A stretch of DNA of 64,000 bases from Brachycybe producta (Eukaryota; Arthropoda; Diplopoda; Playtdesmida; Andrognathidae): NCBI GenBank assembly GCA_036925085.1, contig JAUPFP010000035.1, positions 821,501-885,500 of the forward strand. Direction: 5' to 3'. Shown here piece by piece: positions 20,342 through 32,927 of the stretch (positions are counted from its first letter, which is position 1; every line of letters begins with the position of its first letter). A model generated the notes under the pieces. The model was not told the DNA's origin and searched no databases. It was given only the letters and a program-made list of their open reading frames with translations. The position numbers and the translations under genes are program-made.

Positions 20342-23300
20342 TCATTGGTTATGCCTGTGATATCTAAACCGCATTCGCAAGTGATTCAACATGTCTTTTA
20401 GAAAGACTGGAAAATCGTGCAAGTCACTTCGAAATGTCACCAACCAATTGTTTATATCCTCGTCAAATGAGTGCGTGTATAAAAACCTGACGCGCTGACA
20501 TAACTCTCGTCGCATTGTCGCCGTGAATTTGGTCGCAAGGCAAACGACTGTGACGATTGCAAATACGGCATTGTAAAAAAGCACAATATACAAATTTCCT
20601 AACCACCTAATTCGACCGAAATCGCCTAGAAGGTCAAAATTAGTGATTCCTATAAAAAACATCATCGAAAGGTTTAGCAAAGAAATGTTAAAAGGGATTA
20701 TCGAAGATTTTTTGTTTACCGAGAATCCTTGAAAGTAATGGTAAAGCTGAAGACAGTATCAATAGAATAGCACAGTTTAGCAGGACGTGGGTCATCGGGG
20801 TACTTTTTAACCTCGGTCGAAAGTATGAGAACAAGGGTAACATGTAGAGTCCAACAAGAGATGTCAGCATCAGATATCTTTTTTTTTAAATTAAGAAAAA
20901 AATAACACAAACATGTCACAAAATTAGCATAAGCTCCGATAACAAAGGATACAGGATAAGTGTCACTTCCAATGAAGCTCCCGTTGGACCCAATGCAGAT
21001 AAAGATGTGATGCCCAAAGTGAATTGCTCAGTGCTTATCGGCAAACCTTTGAAGCCAATCAATAGTTGTAACATGTTGTGGACCACCATTAATACTGGAA
21101 TGACCTATACAAATGAAAAGCTCCGTGAGATGAGATCGCAAAAAATGAAACATTTAAGATGGTTGTCACTAGAAACTTCAAACATGACGGGATACAAGAA
21201 CAGAACTAACAACGAGAAAAGAAAAGAATTAAAAGCCTTCCTACACTTGCACCCAGAGCCGTAAATTACGAGGGGGCTGGAGGGGCAATTGCCCTCCCAA
21301 AACTTAGCAGAGAGGGCTTTAAGAGGGTTTAATGAAACAAATACACTCAACTTCATTTCATTCTTTTCAGCTTTTTTTTTTAAAAAAAGTGTCCATTTTG
21401 GAAAAAAATATGGGCTTATTTTCTATTTAAGAATTTTTTTAAAATTATTTTTTTCATATTGGGTGGTTGGTCCTACTTAAAATTTATTTAAGGGGATGTA
21501 ATTCATAGTTTACACCCCAAAAATAATATTTATTTACAGTCCTGATTGCACCAAAAGTTGCTTCATTTATTTTCGAAAAAAGATGACAACATACAGCAGT
21601 ATTCTTGATGATTTCATTAAAACACGACCCTCAGTCAGATAAAAAAAATGAATATTTTTAACATTAAAAGTATGACCTTGATCTTTTTAAGAAAATTTAC
21701 ATATATTCTATATAGATTCCAAATATTATTTCTATTTTAACTGATAATTTTAATATAATTGTTCTGAACACGATGCTTTACATCTGATAAAACCTGAAAA
21801 AAATCATAAAAAAATCGAAAATGACATAACGTAAGCCAGTGGTGTCCAAACTTTTTTGGTCGCGCACCCCTATTTACTAAAAGAACTACTATAGAATAAT
21901 TGACAACCGCCATTTTCCTGTTAAGCGCACTCGCGGAAAGTTCTTTTGCTGTTTTCCCGTAAATTACTCGCACAATTAGCAATAAAATTAAATATCAACC
22001 GATGCAGATCACGCGCACTCTCGTGGACCATCATGCACACCTTACTTTGGAGACTACAGACATAAGCTACTGCATACATCATATAAACACAGCACCAACA
22101 ATTAAACATTTTTCAATAGGTTAGAGGCAAAAAGTATCTAGTTTACAGATACTAGTGACGAGTAAACTATAGCCTCTAACGATTAATTTTTATTGAAACA
22201 CGTGTAACTGCAGTTCCTCTACATAAAATTATGAGCATTTAGTACACTTTAGTGAACACAACAATAAAAACGATACATATTACCGACTAAAAGAAACTTG
22301 AATAATGCATATATGCAAGTTTCGATCTTGTTGGGTTAGTTTTGCTAAGAACCATTACACAAAAAATTACTTCCTGATTTGGCTGAACACCCAACAACAA
22401 TTTTGACTAGTGAAAATAAAAAGTTAATTAACTGAGTAAAGGCAGATTTGCCATTACATTTATGATATACTGTAGTCGCAACTACAAACTTTGTTAAGAG
22501 AAAAGAGACGTTTCTTAGTGAAGGCCCCTCCACTGAATTTTTTAGGTTCGTATTGCGGCCGCCGGCCTACCACAATATAGTGGTGCCCATTTCGTACAGA
22601 CTCTTTAAGTTTCTCTTTATATCTATTTATTTCCATTAACTTACATTACCCTTTATATTTATGGAGCCATTTTTATTGTGAAACATCATAGAATCGCTGT
22701 GAAAGAAATTAGCATTAAGTCGCGATTGTACTAAATATTGCCTACACTCAGTAATGAAACCAAATCTGATCGCTAATTATTTCAGCGAAGACGTACGTAA
22801 AAATAACACGAGTTTCTTATTTAAAATAGAAACTGAAAATATCGTCAACTCTCACTTGGCTCATTTTCTATTCTGGGTACTAGACACAGAGCAACAATAT
22901 TTCTAATGCTGCTTCTTTAGTAATGTGTAGACTTACTGTTAAAGCCAATATGAGGAGCATAACAACAGGATAAATGAGGATCCTTTCAAGTGATGACGCT
23001 TTTGTTTGCCTGTCTGTATATTAGAAAGAACAATCAACAGTTACAAAATATCCAACGTCAACGTAGTATTATGCTGTAAGCATACCAAGTTCTACTCTCT
23101 TTGATGAGATCGCTACTAAACGCTGGCGTAACTCACTACTCCCATTGTCGACATGTTTACTGGCCCCTATAACCGGACAAAGATCGATTAGTCAACAAAA
23201 ACTGTAGAAATATAAAGCTTTTAGGGCTCGACCGATACTATAATTTTGCCGATATGCCGATTGTTTAAAAAAATAATATTTAAAAATGTTAATAAGTTCC

Positions 23301-26300
23301 AAAGTATATTGAACACTCCTTTGGCAATAAATTCACCTTTATTGTTAATTTGAAGCAAAGGAAAATAATGAAATTATTAATTTAATGCTTTAAAAATCCC
23401 CTTACAAAATTAGATAAAAGGCATGTTTTTTTTTTAAAAAAAAAATTTAAAACTCGAGTCTTTTTGTATCTGGAGAGATAAGACTAACATACACATTATT
23501 TGAGGCTGAAAAAATGTGCTTTTTCCAAACAAATATACTTTTTAGAGGCTCAAATCTAGAAGAAATCTGGATTAATTGATGGCCCATTACCCCAAGTTCT
23601 AGATTTGCGCCCCTAACTACTCTTTCTACTCGACGTAAGGCATATATGTTTTCATGACAAATATTCAATGGATTTATTAGGTTGTATTGAGTATTTTTTA
23701 CTATTTTATTACACCGATAGAAGTATTGGCATAATCAGGGTTAAAACCTTAATCATCGGTGCAGATAAAAACGGTTTGCCGATGTATAGGTCGACGCTTA
23801 AAAAGTTATACATTAACCATTTAGTTTTCTCCTGATGCTTTCCTCTTCGAGTTCAGCAATGTAACAATTCTCCTTTATATTTCCTAGGAACTAAATAAAT
23901 GTAATTTGATACCTCACCCATTAATAATGTACGTATGACAACGAATGCAATTGCGATTCAAGGCACCTGTGGTTTGGTTATCAGTTTGCCAACGATTGTA
24001 AACAATCTAGTAAAACCCAATGGAGTACAAACTGCAAAGGCGCATAATATAAATTCGGTTTTTGCACACTTATTTGAGACCCTTGAAAACAATCATCTGC
24101 ATAACTTACGCAGAAGCATAAGGACTCCAAAGAAAGAAACACACGAATACAAAAATGGAAGATAGTAATTCCAAACATCTGAAAGAAAAACCATCTTTAA
24201 TCACATATAAACGATTTGTTTGTGATTAGAATATAAAAGTTTAGAATAAACTCATTCACATGCTAACTGCGAAAACAGATGAACAACGACATTGAACTAA
24301 TATTTGCTGGTCGAAAAACGATTACTCAAAACGATCACTACGAAAGCACAAACAGCACAACATACAAACGACAACGACAAAAACTTACTCTCCAACAGGC
24401 TCGGAACTTGCATTATAGTAAAAGAATGGCAAATAATCAGAAGTTGTGACAATTCAGGAACTCTGTTTGGCCTGCTTGAAAATAATCAACGATTTCCACA
24501 TATAGTGAACGAAAATTATCTTTAATTTGCTACTGGGAGGTAAATATTAAGTATATGAATATAATGAAGGGTGTCTCTTAATAGATATGAGGCCGACCCT
24601 GCGAAATTCGGGGAAAGGCGCAAGAAATAATGCTGAATAGATATGAAGGCGTCTTTCAAAGTTATTCTATCGGTCTAAGACGGACTGATTTAAAGTTTGT
24701 TTTATTGAGTAAGTCTCGACAACATTTTGACAAGAAATTTTCGGAGGTTATGGTCTCTTTTAAAAAAAAATAAACACATGCCATAAATGTTGAACATTTT
24801 CCATTTTTAAGAGTAATATACTAATAACTCTTAAAAATGGAAAATGACCAAAATTTATGGCATGTGATTATTTTGAAAAATTTTGACAAAAACGTACCAT
24901 ACATTCGGAATTTCAAAATTTTTTAATAACGGTTTTTTAAAAAAAGAGCTTTGTTTAGTAATTATAATAAGCTTTCGTGAACAACATTTAACGTATTAGT
25001 AATCTAAACTTTCGTTTAGTTCCGACGATCAGCAGAATATCCCGTAAATACCTGGTGCAAACGGGGTGTAAAATAAACAAAAAAACCCCTTTGAATATTG
25101 TAACCAACCTCCCCCTAACTTTCAAGAAGCGATTGCAAATTCAATTATTGTTCAAATCTCAGTTTTATGAGATAAAGGTAGCTAGAATCGAGAGAGGTTG
25201 TTTGGACACATCAAATTTCTCTTAAAATAGCCTCTATGAAGTTATGCAGCACGAACACGCTGAAGTGACTAGGATTTAAACATTCTAAGTTATTCCGAGC
25301 AGCTTTTCTGAATGTGCCCCAAACAAGAAAATGTTTTAAAGAATAAAATATTTCAACAAAGCTAAAACAGACAGAAGTAATTTATGAATCTAGTAAAGCA
25401 GGCCAAACGGAATCAACAATTCACTCATACTGTCATGTACATTTTTAACGATATATAAAATTACTTACTGAACAACGACTCCAGACTAGATTTGTCACGG
25501 TCAATGAGAGCTGACAAGACGTACGTCATTCCCAGCACAAGAGTAGAAAGCAACACAAGAACGACGAACGTCTCATAAGCTCTCGCCATGAGGCCCTAAG
25601 AGACAAGAACATAAAATAAAGAGACTATATAATTGAGTTTGTTCCAACACTAATTTCAAGAAAGACATTTAACTGACCTTCGAAGAACCGGAGAAACCTT
25701 CCGCTTCGGTAAAAAGGTAAGCAAACGGCAAGAGAACGAAAAGAGATGAGTTGGAAAACAAAAAAACAAGATTCCAAAGACCTGAGAGAAAAAACGTGAT
25801 TACAATGGAAAAAAAAAAACTAATTCGTACATGTAAGAAATGCGTACCATGAATGAGAGAACTATTTAACCACTGAACGTAAAAGCTTCTCGGATACAAG
25901 ATGAGAATCTCGTTGCTCATAATGGAGATGGGCAAAAGAAGGGCAGTTCCCATCGAAACGGCCAAAGAAAAAGTACAGATCCATAACCTACAAACAAAAA
26001 AAAAAATATTAAGATCGTAATTTAAATCGATGCTTAAAATAAAGTTAAGCTTAAACATGACGCCAAACAAAGCTATCTACATAGGATCTATTGTTAAGTT
26101 TTTAATAGGGATGGGACATTCGAATCCTCGAATCTTAAAAAATATTCGAGATTCGAAAACTCGAATCTTTGCGTTTTTCTTCTTCTTTCGAATCTAAAAA
26201 AAACTGCTAAAAACTTTGGTAAAATTAGTTTTAACACCATTGACGTCCAATAGAAGAGTTCACTAACAAGAAACGGCGATTATTGCAATTTCGGTGGTAC

Positions 26301-27980
26301 CCGGATCACCAATATCACCTTGTGGCGACCCTGAGTGCCGCCACATTGTTTTCAATTTATTATTAATATTAATAACAATTTAATGATATTTCCTTTATTT
26401 GTATCTTCTTAATTAATAATATAGGATTATTATAAGAAGTATTCGAGAAATTCGAGAACCTTTTAGGATTCAGATTCGAAAAAATTTAGAAATCATCCCA
26501 CCTCTAGTTTTTAAGTTTAGTTTTGCACAATCTTCTGCTTAGAGGCCGCTTAGCTTCTATGCAGAAGATTGTAGCTTTTTCGCCTTATTTTGCACCTTCG
26601 GAGCAGCCTAAATAACAACCCAGCGGACTTTCCTTGGAGACTGGCGGCTGTCAATCAAAAGAAAACCCGAACTTCATTATAAATTAGATTTCTAATTCTA
26701 ATTTTCTCCTAGAGAAAAAAAATCTTAATATGATTTACGATTTTTTTTTTGGAGCTTCCTGTAATTTTTTGTTGGTCAGACTAAACCACATTTCCTACCG
26801 ACCTATGGGTCGATTTCCGCCGCAAGCTGAAACAATCGTATAATTTAAGCATGTGCAGATGACAAAAAAGCGACCTTCACATGTGCATATAATTAAAATG
26901 TTTGCTTGGCCGTTTGCCAAAAAGGGAAACAAATAAACTGCTGCTTGAAAAGCATGCTGTTTCAGTTGCTTATGGCTCAGTAAGCAACATCTTTATAAAA
27001 AAAACTACTGAATTTATAAATGGTGTGACGTCAAAATCACGTTTCATATTCTATGTGTTTGCATTTAATAGCTGCTTCATTTGCAACCACTCCTAGGTTT
27101 AAACGTCTTCCTGTACATTTTAAGGGTTACATTCTTGATGAATGCATGAACTTTTCGATAGGAAGTTTCATGCGAAAGCTGATTGAGTTTCGCACTTGCT
27201 TTAACTTAAAAATCATTACAAATACGACCCGAAAATTTCCTGTAAAAGATTGTGATTTTCGCTCTATCTATATATGTATATTATTTATATATATATATTA
27301 TTTATATTTATATATGGTATAAGTATGCTATTCTAGATGTATGTTTCCCTAGTGTCATTTTGCTCTACTTTTGCTAAACATTTCTGGTACTAAACCCTTT
27401 CTTTAGTTATCCTTAACTAGAAAGTTATCAAGTATCAACGAACTCCTTCGGCAACAGTGTCGTAAACATACACAGATGGTCACAGTAGATAAGATTCAAC
27501 CACACTGAGTTGCACTTTGAATTTACAAATCAGGGTATTCTAACGATTAGGAACGCCTACAACTTCCAAAATAATGCTGAGGTGCCTTGCCATACTGGCT
27601 GCACCAAAGACAAACGCCGTGCAAACACATACTTTGAGGATAAGTGGCGTCTAATAGAAAAAATTTCAGATTTTTGAAAATGGAAACGAATAAGAAAACA
27701 TACGAAATCCTGTAAACTTTAGCTTCTTCGTCGTCACCTGGATAATACTCGTCTCTTTCCCTCCTTTTGAACTTGGAAATGATAAAATATGCCGAAATGT
27801 AGAGCAGAATAAAGAACAGGAAATCGATCTGTGCATAAAACGTAAAAAAACAGCTGTGTTTCAGTGAATAACAGTGACACTATTAATATTACTAATACGT
27901 ATATTTTTGTAGATGCAACTTACGACGTATTGACGCACAGTATCATGGAATAATTGCTCTCTATAATCACTAGAGTCCAT
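20342..27980 (-). CDS. LMBR1: LMBR1/LMBR1L-family multi-pass membrane protein
   Basis: Membrane receptor-like protein of the limb-region-1/lipocalin-receptor family, with about nine membrane spans. Exons resolved: 27980-27924 (start, MDSSDYREQLFHD), 27828-27704, 25987-25848 (SNEILILYPRSFYVQWLNSSLIHG), 25781-25678 (LWNLVFLFSN), 25595-25469, 24031-23967 (CTPLGFTRLFTIVGKL), about 23174-23086, 22998-22937, 21104-20953, about 20876-20720 and 20649-20342 (FDLLGDFGRIRWLGNLYIV; stop TGA). Neighbouring phases agree wherever both sides are resolved. At least one or two exons between 25469 and 24031, and part of the coiled-coil loop, were not located. Introns hold several hAT-like remnants. Orthology to LMBR1 versus LMBR1L is not decided; invertebrates usually have one gene. 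Confidence 0.93.
21837..21875 (+). mobile_element. hAT-like transposon end in an LMBR1 intron
   Basis: CAGTGGTGTCCAAACTTTTTTGG followed by CGCGCACCCC is the widespread hAT terminal motif. Only this end is recognised, so the element limits are unknown. Confidence 0.6.
23222..23799. mobile_element. Non-autonomous hAT-like element in an LMBR1 intron
   Basis: The left end TAGGGCTCGACCGATAC and right end GATGTATAGGTCGACGCTTA are imperfect inverted repeats. Internal GCCGAT/ATCGGT words mirror each other. The TAGGGCTCGACCGAT end is typical of hAT families. No transposase. Confidence 0.65.
24774..24868. repeat. Inverted repeat with about 40-base arms
   Basis: CACATGCCATAAAT...CATTTTCCATTTTTAAGAGT is mirrored by ACTCTTAAAAATGGAAAATG...ATTTATGGCATGTG around a 12-base spacer. 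It lies in an LMBR1 intron and could be a MITE or foldback core. Confidence 0.85.
26106..26506. mobile_element. hAT-like MITE, TAGGGATGGGAC ends
   Basis: TAGGGATGGGACATTCGAAT at the left and ATTTAGAAATCATCCCACCTCTA at the right are inverted and of the TAGRGRTGGGA hAT class; ATTCGAG words repeat internally. It lies in an LMBR1 intron. Confidence 0.7.
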
Positions 27981-28387
27981 TATATAAAGTGAACAACCTC
28001 ATACAGATCTTAGGCGATCAATTAACGAGCAATATCAAATGAAACAGAATTGAAAACAAGTGAAAAACAACACCGAAACCAAAAATCATCAAAACAAAAC
28101 ATAATAACAGCCATTTTTTTTTGCTTTTAATCGCGCAATTCACGAGTTTTAAGTAACCGGTTACAATGAAAAGAAGAGAAAGAAGAAGAAAAAAAATGTT
28201 TAAAACTGCGCCATCTATGGACAACGCAAAAAAATACTGAGAGCCTCCAGAATTGAGGTGAGAGCCGACAGAAAAATGAAATCGACGTCGACGCGGTTCC
28301 CGCGCCGTTCAAAAATTGGCGCAACAGTGGCACGCAGAAAAAAAAACGGTCTAAAAATGTAAAATAAAAATCTATAATCTTTTCTTG

Positions 28388-28455
28388 TATCGTTGGAGTA
28401 GTGGTTAGTGTTTGGTCACAGGTTCAACCCTGTATTTAAACTCCTGACCAAGTTT
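28388..28455 (+). repeat. tRNA-like SINE fragment
   Basis: GGAGTAGTGGTTAGTGTTTGG resembles a Pol III box A and AGGTTCAACCC a box B at tRNA-like spacing. No full cloverleaf forms, so a SINE head is likelier than a functional tRNA. Confidence 0.5.
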
Positions 28456-28499
28456 TTTTTTTCTCATGCACTTTCGGTACAGGCCAGGTCCCCATAGAT

Positions 28500-29800
28500 C
28501 AAAAATTTTAAATTTTAATAGCATAAATTAAATATTTTATTAGATATTATATTTTATTATAACATTTGTTATTTTGTTAATTTACATATCAAACAACTCA
28601 CACATTAAAAATTATAAACATATTTTTAAAAAAAATATTGGAAAAAAAAGAGCAATTTAACACAAGTCAAACAGAAAACCGTTTTTTTCAGTGTGAAATA
28701 TGGCAAACTTAGCTTTTTGACGTTTAAATATGGCGTCATTTCTAATTTGGGCAAACAAACTATGTCGAATTCAATTTATTCAGTTAATAATCTGAAAATA
28801 TTGAGTTAATACTTAAATATAATATATAAACTATTGACAAAATATTGATTTAGTATTTCAATTAAAAATATTAATAATAATGTCAATTTTTCTTTGGTTC
28901 ATGTCCTTAACCTGATTCCATATAATTCACCTAAACACATTTAATTTGAATTCATTTAACTCATGTGTGTACAAGGTATTACATACTCTACAAACCTTGG
29001 GCGGCTCCCAACTCTATTACAAAACCAAGATAAATTACAGGTATCAAAACTTCATGGTAGAGAAAAACTGTCATATATCTGGCCCAGTGTTCCAATTTAA
29101 TATAACTGCTGAACCTCTATAGGATTTTTGCATAATATACACACAAGTAAGAGAAAGTAGATACCGATAAAAAAATAAGTATACTTAGTTTATTTATATT
29201 ATGGTGTCAGATTCCCTGTTTATTAATATTAAAAAATCAAATAATTATGGCAACACATTTTAAGAGGCTATCGATCAAGATATAAATATACAGCGTGGTA
29301 AATCAACTATTAGGGTCTTTCTATAGTCTTTGCGTGCTAGCACTCAAATATAAACAAAATGTTCTTTCTTTTTTTTTGTCCAAATTCTTTTTATTTCCTT
29401 TTAACTGCTGACAGTGGTATTCACCTGTCTGGAGATGCTGTGACTTCATAAATCAAAATTATTATTACAAAAATGCTCTAAAGAAACTATTATAATTATA
29501 TATTTTTTAAGTCGTAAAAGACGGTTTTGAATGGAGAGTAGTCACAAGTTTGTGGGTTGAATAGCTCAAACAAATTGAGATTAAAAAATACGTTTTTTTG
29601 TGTTTCATACTTTGGGTCAACATTATGTTCCTGACAAAAATTCTACCCAATAATTATTTTTTATAAATTTTTAGAAACAAATTTATTAAAATTTCTACCA
29701 GAATAATTAATTTATTGGGCCCAATAACTTAAAACTGGAACTACATAAGACAAAATAACAACAGACCTGAAATTAAGTGTGAAGTCTACACGACAAGAAT
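28500..29800. other. AT-rich intergenic stretch
   Basis: No exon or repeat boundary recognised between the LMBR1 upstream region and the possible 3' exon at 29805. Confidence 0.4.
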
Positions 29801-29804
29801 GTCT

Positions 29805-30026
29805 TTATTTCCAGTGTTTTAATGTGCGATTCAAAAGGTAGGCCATTTCAGATTGGGCGTAGTTGAGGTGATTCTGTAGATGCTCATGGCAATGGATATT
29901 CGAAAAATTCATTGCACGTGAACCAGAAGATCGACAATAGATATACTGAGTGCAATACATTCCCGGTGAAGACAAGCATGACTTCGTCAAAAACCATAAT
30001 TCACCTGACCTCCTTGCACTGGCCAC
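29805..30026 (-). pseudogene. Possible 3' exon or gene remnant with polyA signal
   Basis: A 73-codon frame ends in KHWK-stop, and an AATAAA overlaps the region just after the stop (about 29801-29810). It contains several Cys/His residues (YCTQYIYC, IHCHEHLQNHL). It lies just downstream of the THAP gene on the same strand and could be an alternative 3' exon of it or a leftover of a related transposase. I do not recognise the fold. Confidence 0.25.
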
Positions 30027-30311
30027 ACGTGATCAGTGCACGTGAACTCAACCAAATGAAATTCGAATAGAAATCAAAATATAAATTCGAAGAATTAACA
30101 AACATATAAGCATATAATCAAACATACTAAAAAATGAATAATATTAAATTGATAACAATACTTCATACTAATTGCCTAAATGTCTTCATACTCATTTATT
30201 CTAGCACAAAAAACATCATCATAATGAACCTTCCATTTTTATCATTTCATACAAAATGGAAAAAAAAAACATTTGAAAAATGTCAAAAATAAATTTAAAA
30301 ATTTACAGTTA

Positions 30312-31858
30312 TCAAACATTACTATGGACTCCATCCTCTCCCTCGTGTGCACTTTCCTGTAAAGAAAACGAGGGGCCAACGATGCACGAGAACTCACGGA
30401 CAAAGGACGGCTCGCAAGGCATGTGCTGAACCCTCCGAAGCAAAGTTCTGTACGACGGAAGAGGAAATCCCTGACCGAGAATCGTTTTGTAGCCTTTTAT
30501 TCCGCACGAAAACAGAAGCTGATAAGCTGCATCCAAAGTTTCTCTAGACCAAGAGTTCGCTTTCTTCTTTGAGAGTGCTGCTATTTGGTCTGGTCTACAG
30601 AATAATTCTAACGATTTCGTTAATTTGAAATTCTTTTTCTTTTCAGTAACTAACAACTTCTTAATCCTCCACAGCTTTCGTCTCGTCTTCTGGAGTTCAA
30701 GGCGCAACAATTTCACATGTTGGCCCGATTCGGTCGATGACAAAAACGATTGTCTTTGAGCCAGCGGAGTTGCCTTCTTTCTACTCTCGTCTAGCCTTTG
30801 AGGCGTATCCACAGTCTTATCTGAAACAACTTTAGCGAAGTGCACCATTAATGATTAGATCACTACCTCTCAGTAATAATACTTTACCAAACGAAGGCAG
30901 TTTTGAATTTTTATCCGGAAGCCTCGAACCAACTGTTTCTACTGCACAGCCAACTTGTTGCCGTAGTCCAATTTGTAACAACTGAGGAGAAGTTATACCT
31001 TTGGCAACCGGCTCAAGTATAAGATACTGAGTTTCTAGTCCCTTATTGCTAACCGGCAAGTAATCGTCTTCACTTCCTTTCTTGTCTTCAACTTTTTGTT
31101 TCGCTTTCATTGAGTACTCATGGTCGTTGTGAAGAAACACGTGAAGTGTCTCTAAATCTTCACCAGGGTTTAATTCTCTAGCTGATCGAATCAATTCGTC
31201 CCTCGACTTTTCCAGATGGCCTCTCTTCCTAAGAAGAGGATTTGCCGTCTTGAATAATGTCGGAATCGCGTCTTTTCGTAACATATTCACTGTGCTCCCT
31301 TTGTCGCTGCTTCTGCTTTCGAACTCTCCTTCATCAAAGTGTTCCTGTAATAAACATACAAAGATACATATGTAGACTTAAATGAAGCCCTCGAGTGTTA
31401 CTAGCCGGCGGTCCTTTTTGTATCTCAGGCCTGCTTCACACGAACCACTTTGTGGCGTCACATAAAGTGGTCATTTTTAGCATGCCATTGATCAAATACG
31501 TGCTGTTCTTACGAGCCACGAGCACAGTATATTTTTGTACCACAGTGGCGATAAGTGGTTGAGTCCTGTCTCAAGTGGTGTCATACCAGTGGCGCACAAT
31601 GACACCAGACAACCTGTGTAAAGCCTTGTCAACCACTTTATGGCGCGACAAAGTAATCCGTATAATGTCGGCTTATTAATAATTTTATAATAATCTAACC
31701 TTACAAAGTCTGGAATTTTCACTTGGTTCCCAGTTATAACGATTACAGTTAATAATCCATAACTTCCATCGTTCCTTGTCCTTCTTTCTGTTCGGAAAAC
31801 GAAACATTCTGCATGTTTTGCTTTGATTGCTGCAGTTTGGAGCGCTGCAACCGGTCAT
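30312..31858 (-). CDS. THAP-domain protein with P-element-transposase-like region, 374 aa
   Basis: Three exons (31858-31700, 31344-30888, 30820-30312) join in consistent phases to 375 codons including stop. The N-terminus is a complete THAP zinc finger: MTGCSAPNC, the MFRFPNRKKDKERWKLW core, LCKEHFDEGEFE, and the closing AIPTLF (AVPTIF-type) motif, across exons 1-2. THAP domains bind DNA in a sequence-specific way. Exon 3 has a basic coiled coil (VKLLRLELQKTRRKLWRIKK) and then the WSRETLDAAYQLLFSCGIKGYKTIL...PLPSYRTL segment that follows the coiled coil in THAP9/P-element-type proteins. No DDE catalytic domain follows, so this is either a domesticated regulator or a shortened transposase. Start chosen because the THAP cysteine must lie near the N-terminus; an upstream in-frame ATG exists at 31972. 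Confidence 0.85.
31425..31665. mobile_element. MITE with ACCACTTTGTGGCGYC palindromic words
   Basis: TTCACACGAACCACTTTGTGGCG near the left end is mirrored by CCACTTTATGGCGCGACAAAG and ACCTGTGTAAAGCC near the right. A second copy lies at 43555-44020. Placed just upstream of the THAP start region. Confidence 0.6.
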
Positions 31859-32204
31859 TTTTTTTTCTTTTCCTAAAAAAGGTTCACGAAAAATCACAGC
31901 AAAGGGTTGAAAACTGAAAAGAAAAACAAACCCTCCGCCGGAATCATTGATGTTGCTGTGACAGGAAGCCACGCAAAAAGCAAGTGGGCGTCGTACAGTT
32001 AAAAGTTATCATTTGTCTACTTATTCCATCATGTCCGTTATAGAGGAAAGGTGCTTGGTTGAAAGAATAGCCGAGGGCGCATCAGCGCCATCTATTGATC
32101 GCAATTGGAAAGAGCCGTGTCTTTTATCTTCTATTATTAGTTCTATATCAGCCTTTTATTGTAGAAAAAAATTGCTAGCTTTAGCGGCTATATGGCGAGT
32201 TACA

Positions 32205-32304
32205 CCAAAGAGTTTATTATCATAAACTCTTATATAAACTCTTTGGTTACACTGACACCACAGAATAAGGAGATATATATCCTTATTCTGTGCCCCTAGA
32301 TCGA
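32205..32304. repeat. Two adjacent hairpins
   Basis: ACCAAAGAGTTTAT...ATAAACTCTTTGGT (about 32205-32250) is followed by CACAGAATAAGGA-GATATATA-TCCTTATTCTGTG (about 32270-32303). Both are perfect or near-perfect stems. They may be the ends of one small foldback element. Confidence 0.8.
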
Positions 32305-32927
32305 AAAATTGGAGTGATTTTTTTTAATAACACAATTAAAAAACAAACAAACAGGAACAATATTTAATTAAACAATCATTGATTATAAAACTACCTATTT
32401 TTATCTTTATTTCTTTAAAATTTCACAATAATTGTGCAAGTAATTTGTAAGAAAACAACAAAAGAACTCACCGCGATATCGAAATCGACATTGGTTTCCA
32501 TGTTAAAAGTTTCGGTTTTACAGCAAAAGTTCGGAACAAAACATCGAGAGAAAAAAACGAGAAATATTAAAAAACTAATGCATGGATGTGAAACAACTAT
32601 ACGTACTTTTGTCTTTATTCTATCAAAAATTCACAAAAATTGGGCGAGTAATTTGCGAAAAAAAACTTACCTGTGAACCGATTTTTCCATAGAGTTAAAT
32701 AGATGTTAAAGTTTCGTCTGCTAACTTCTTAGGGGCCATCTTTTCGCCTACTGCCACTAGAGGCGCTTATTGGACATATGGGCTCCTTCGCGCATGCGCA
32801 ATGCTCAGACTGAGCCTTGTGTGTGTGACTGTTGTGTTAAAACATTTCCTTGTTTTGATAATTTGTATATCAATAAGATTCATAAGAAGGCTATTTTACA
32901 AGGGTATCTTTTATGTGACTGGCAATT

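Noticed and set aside
28018..28333. Hydrophobic minus-strand frames upstream of LMBR1
   Set aside because: They lie before the LMBR1 start codon, show no family similarity and are explained by AT-rich sequence.
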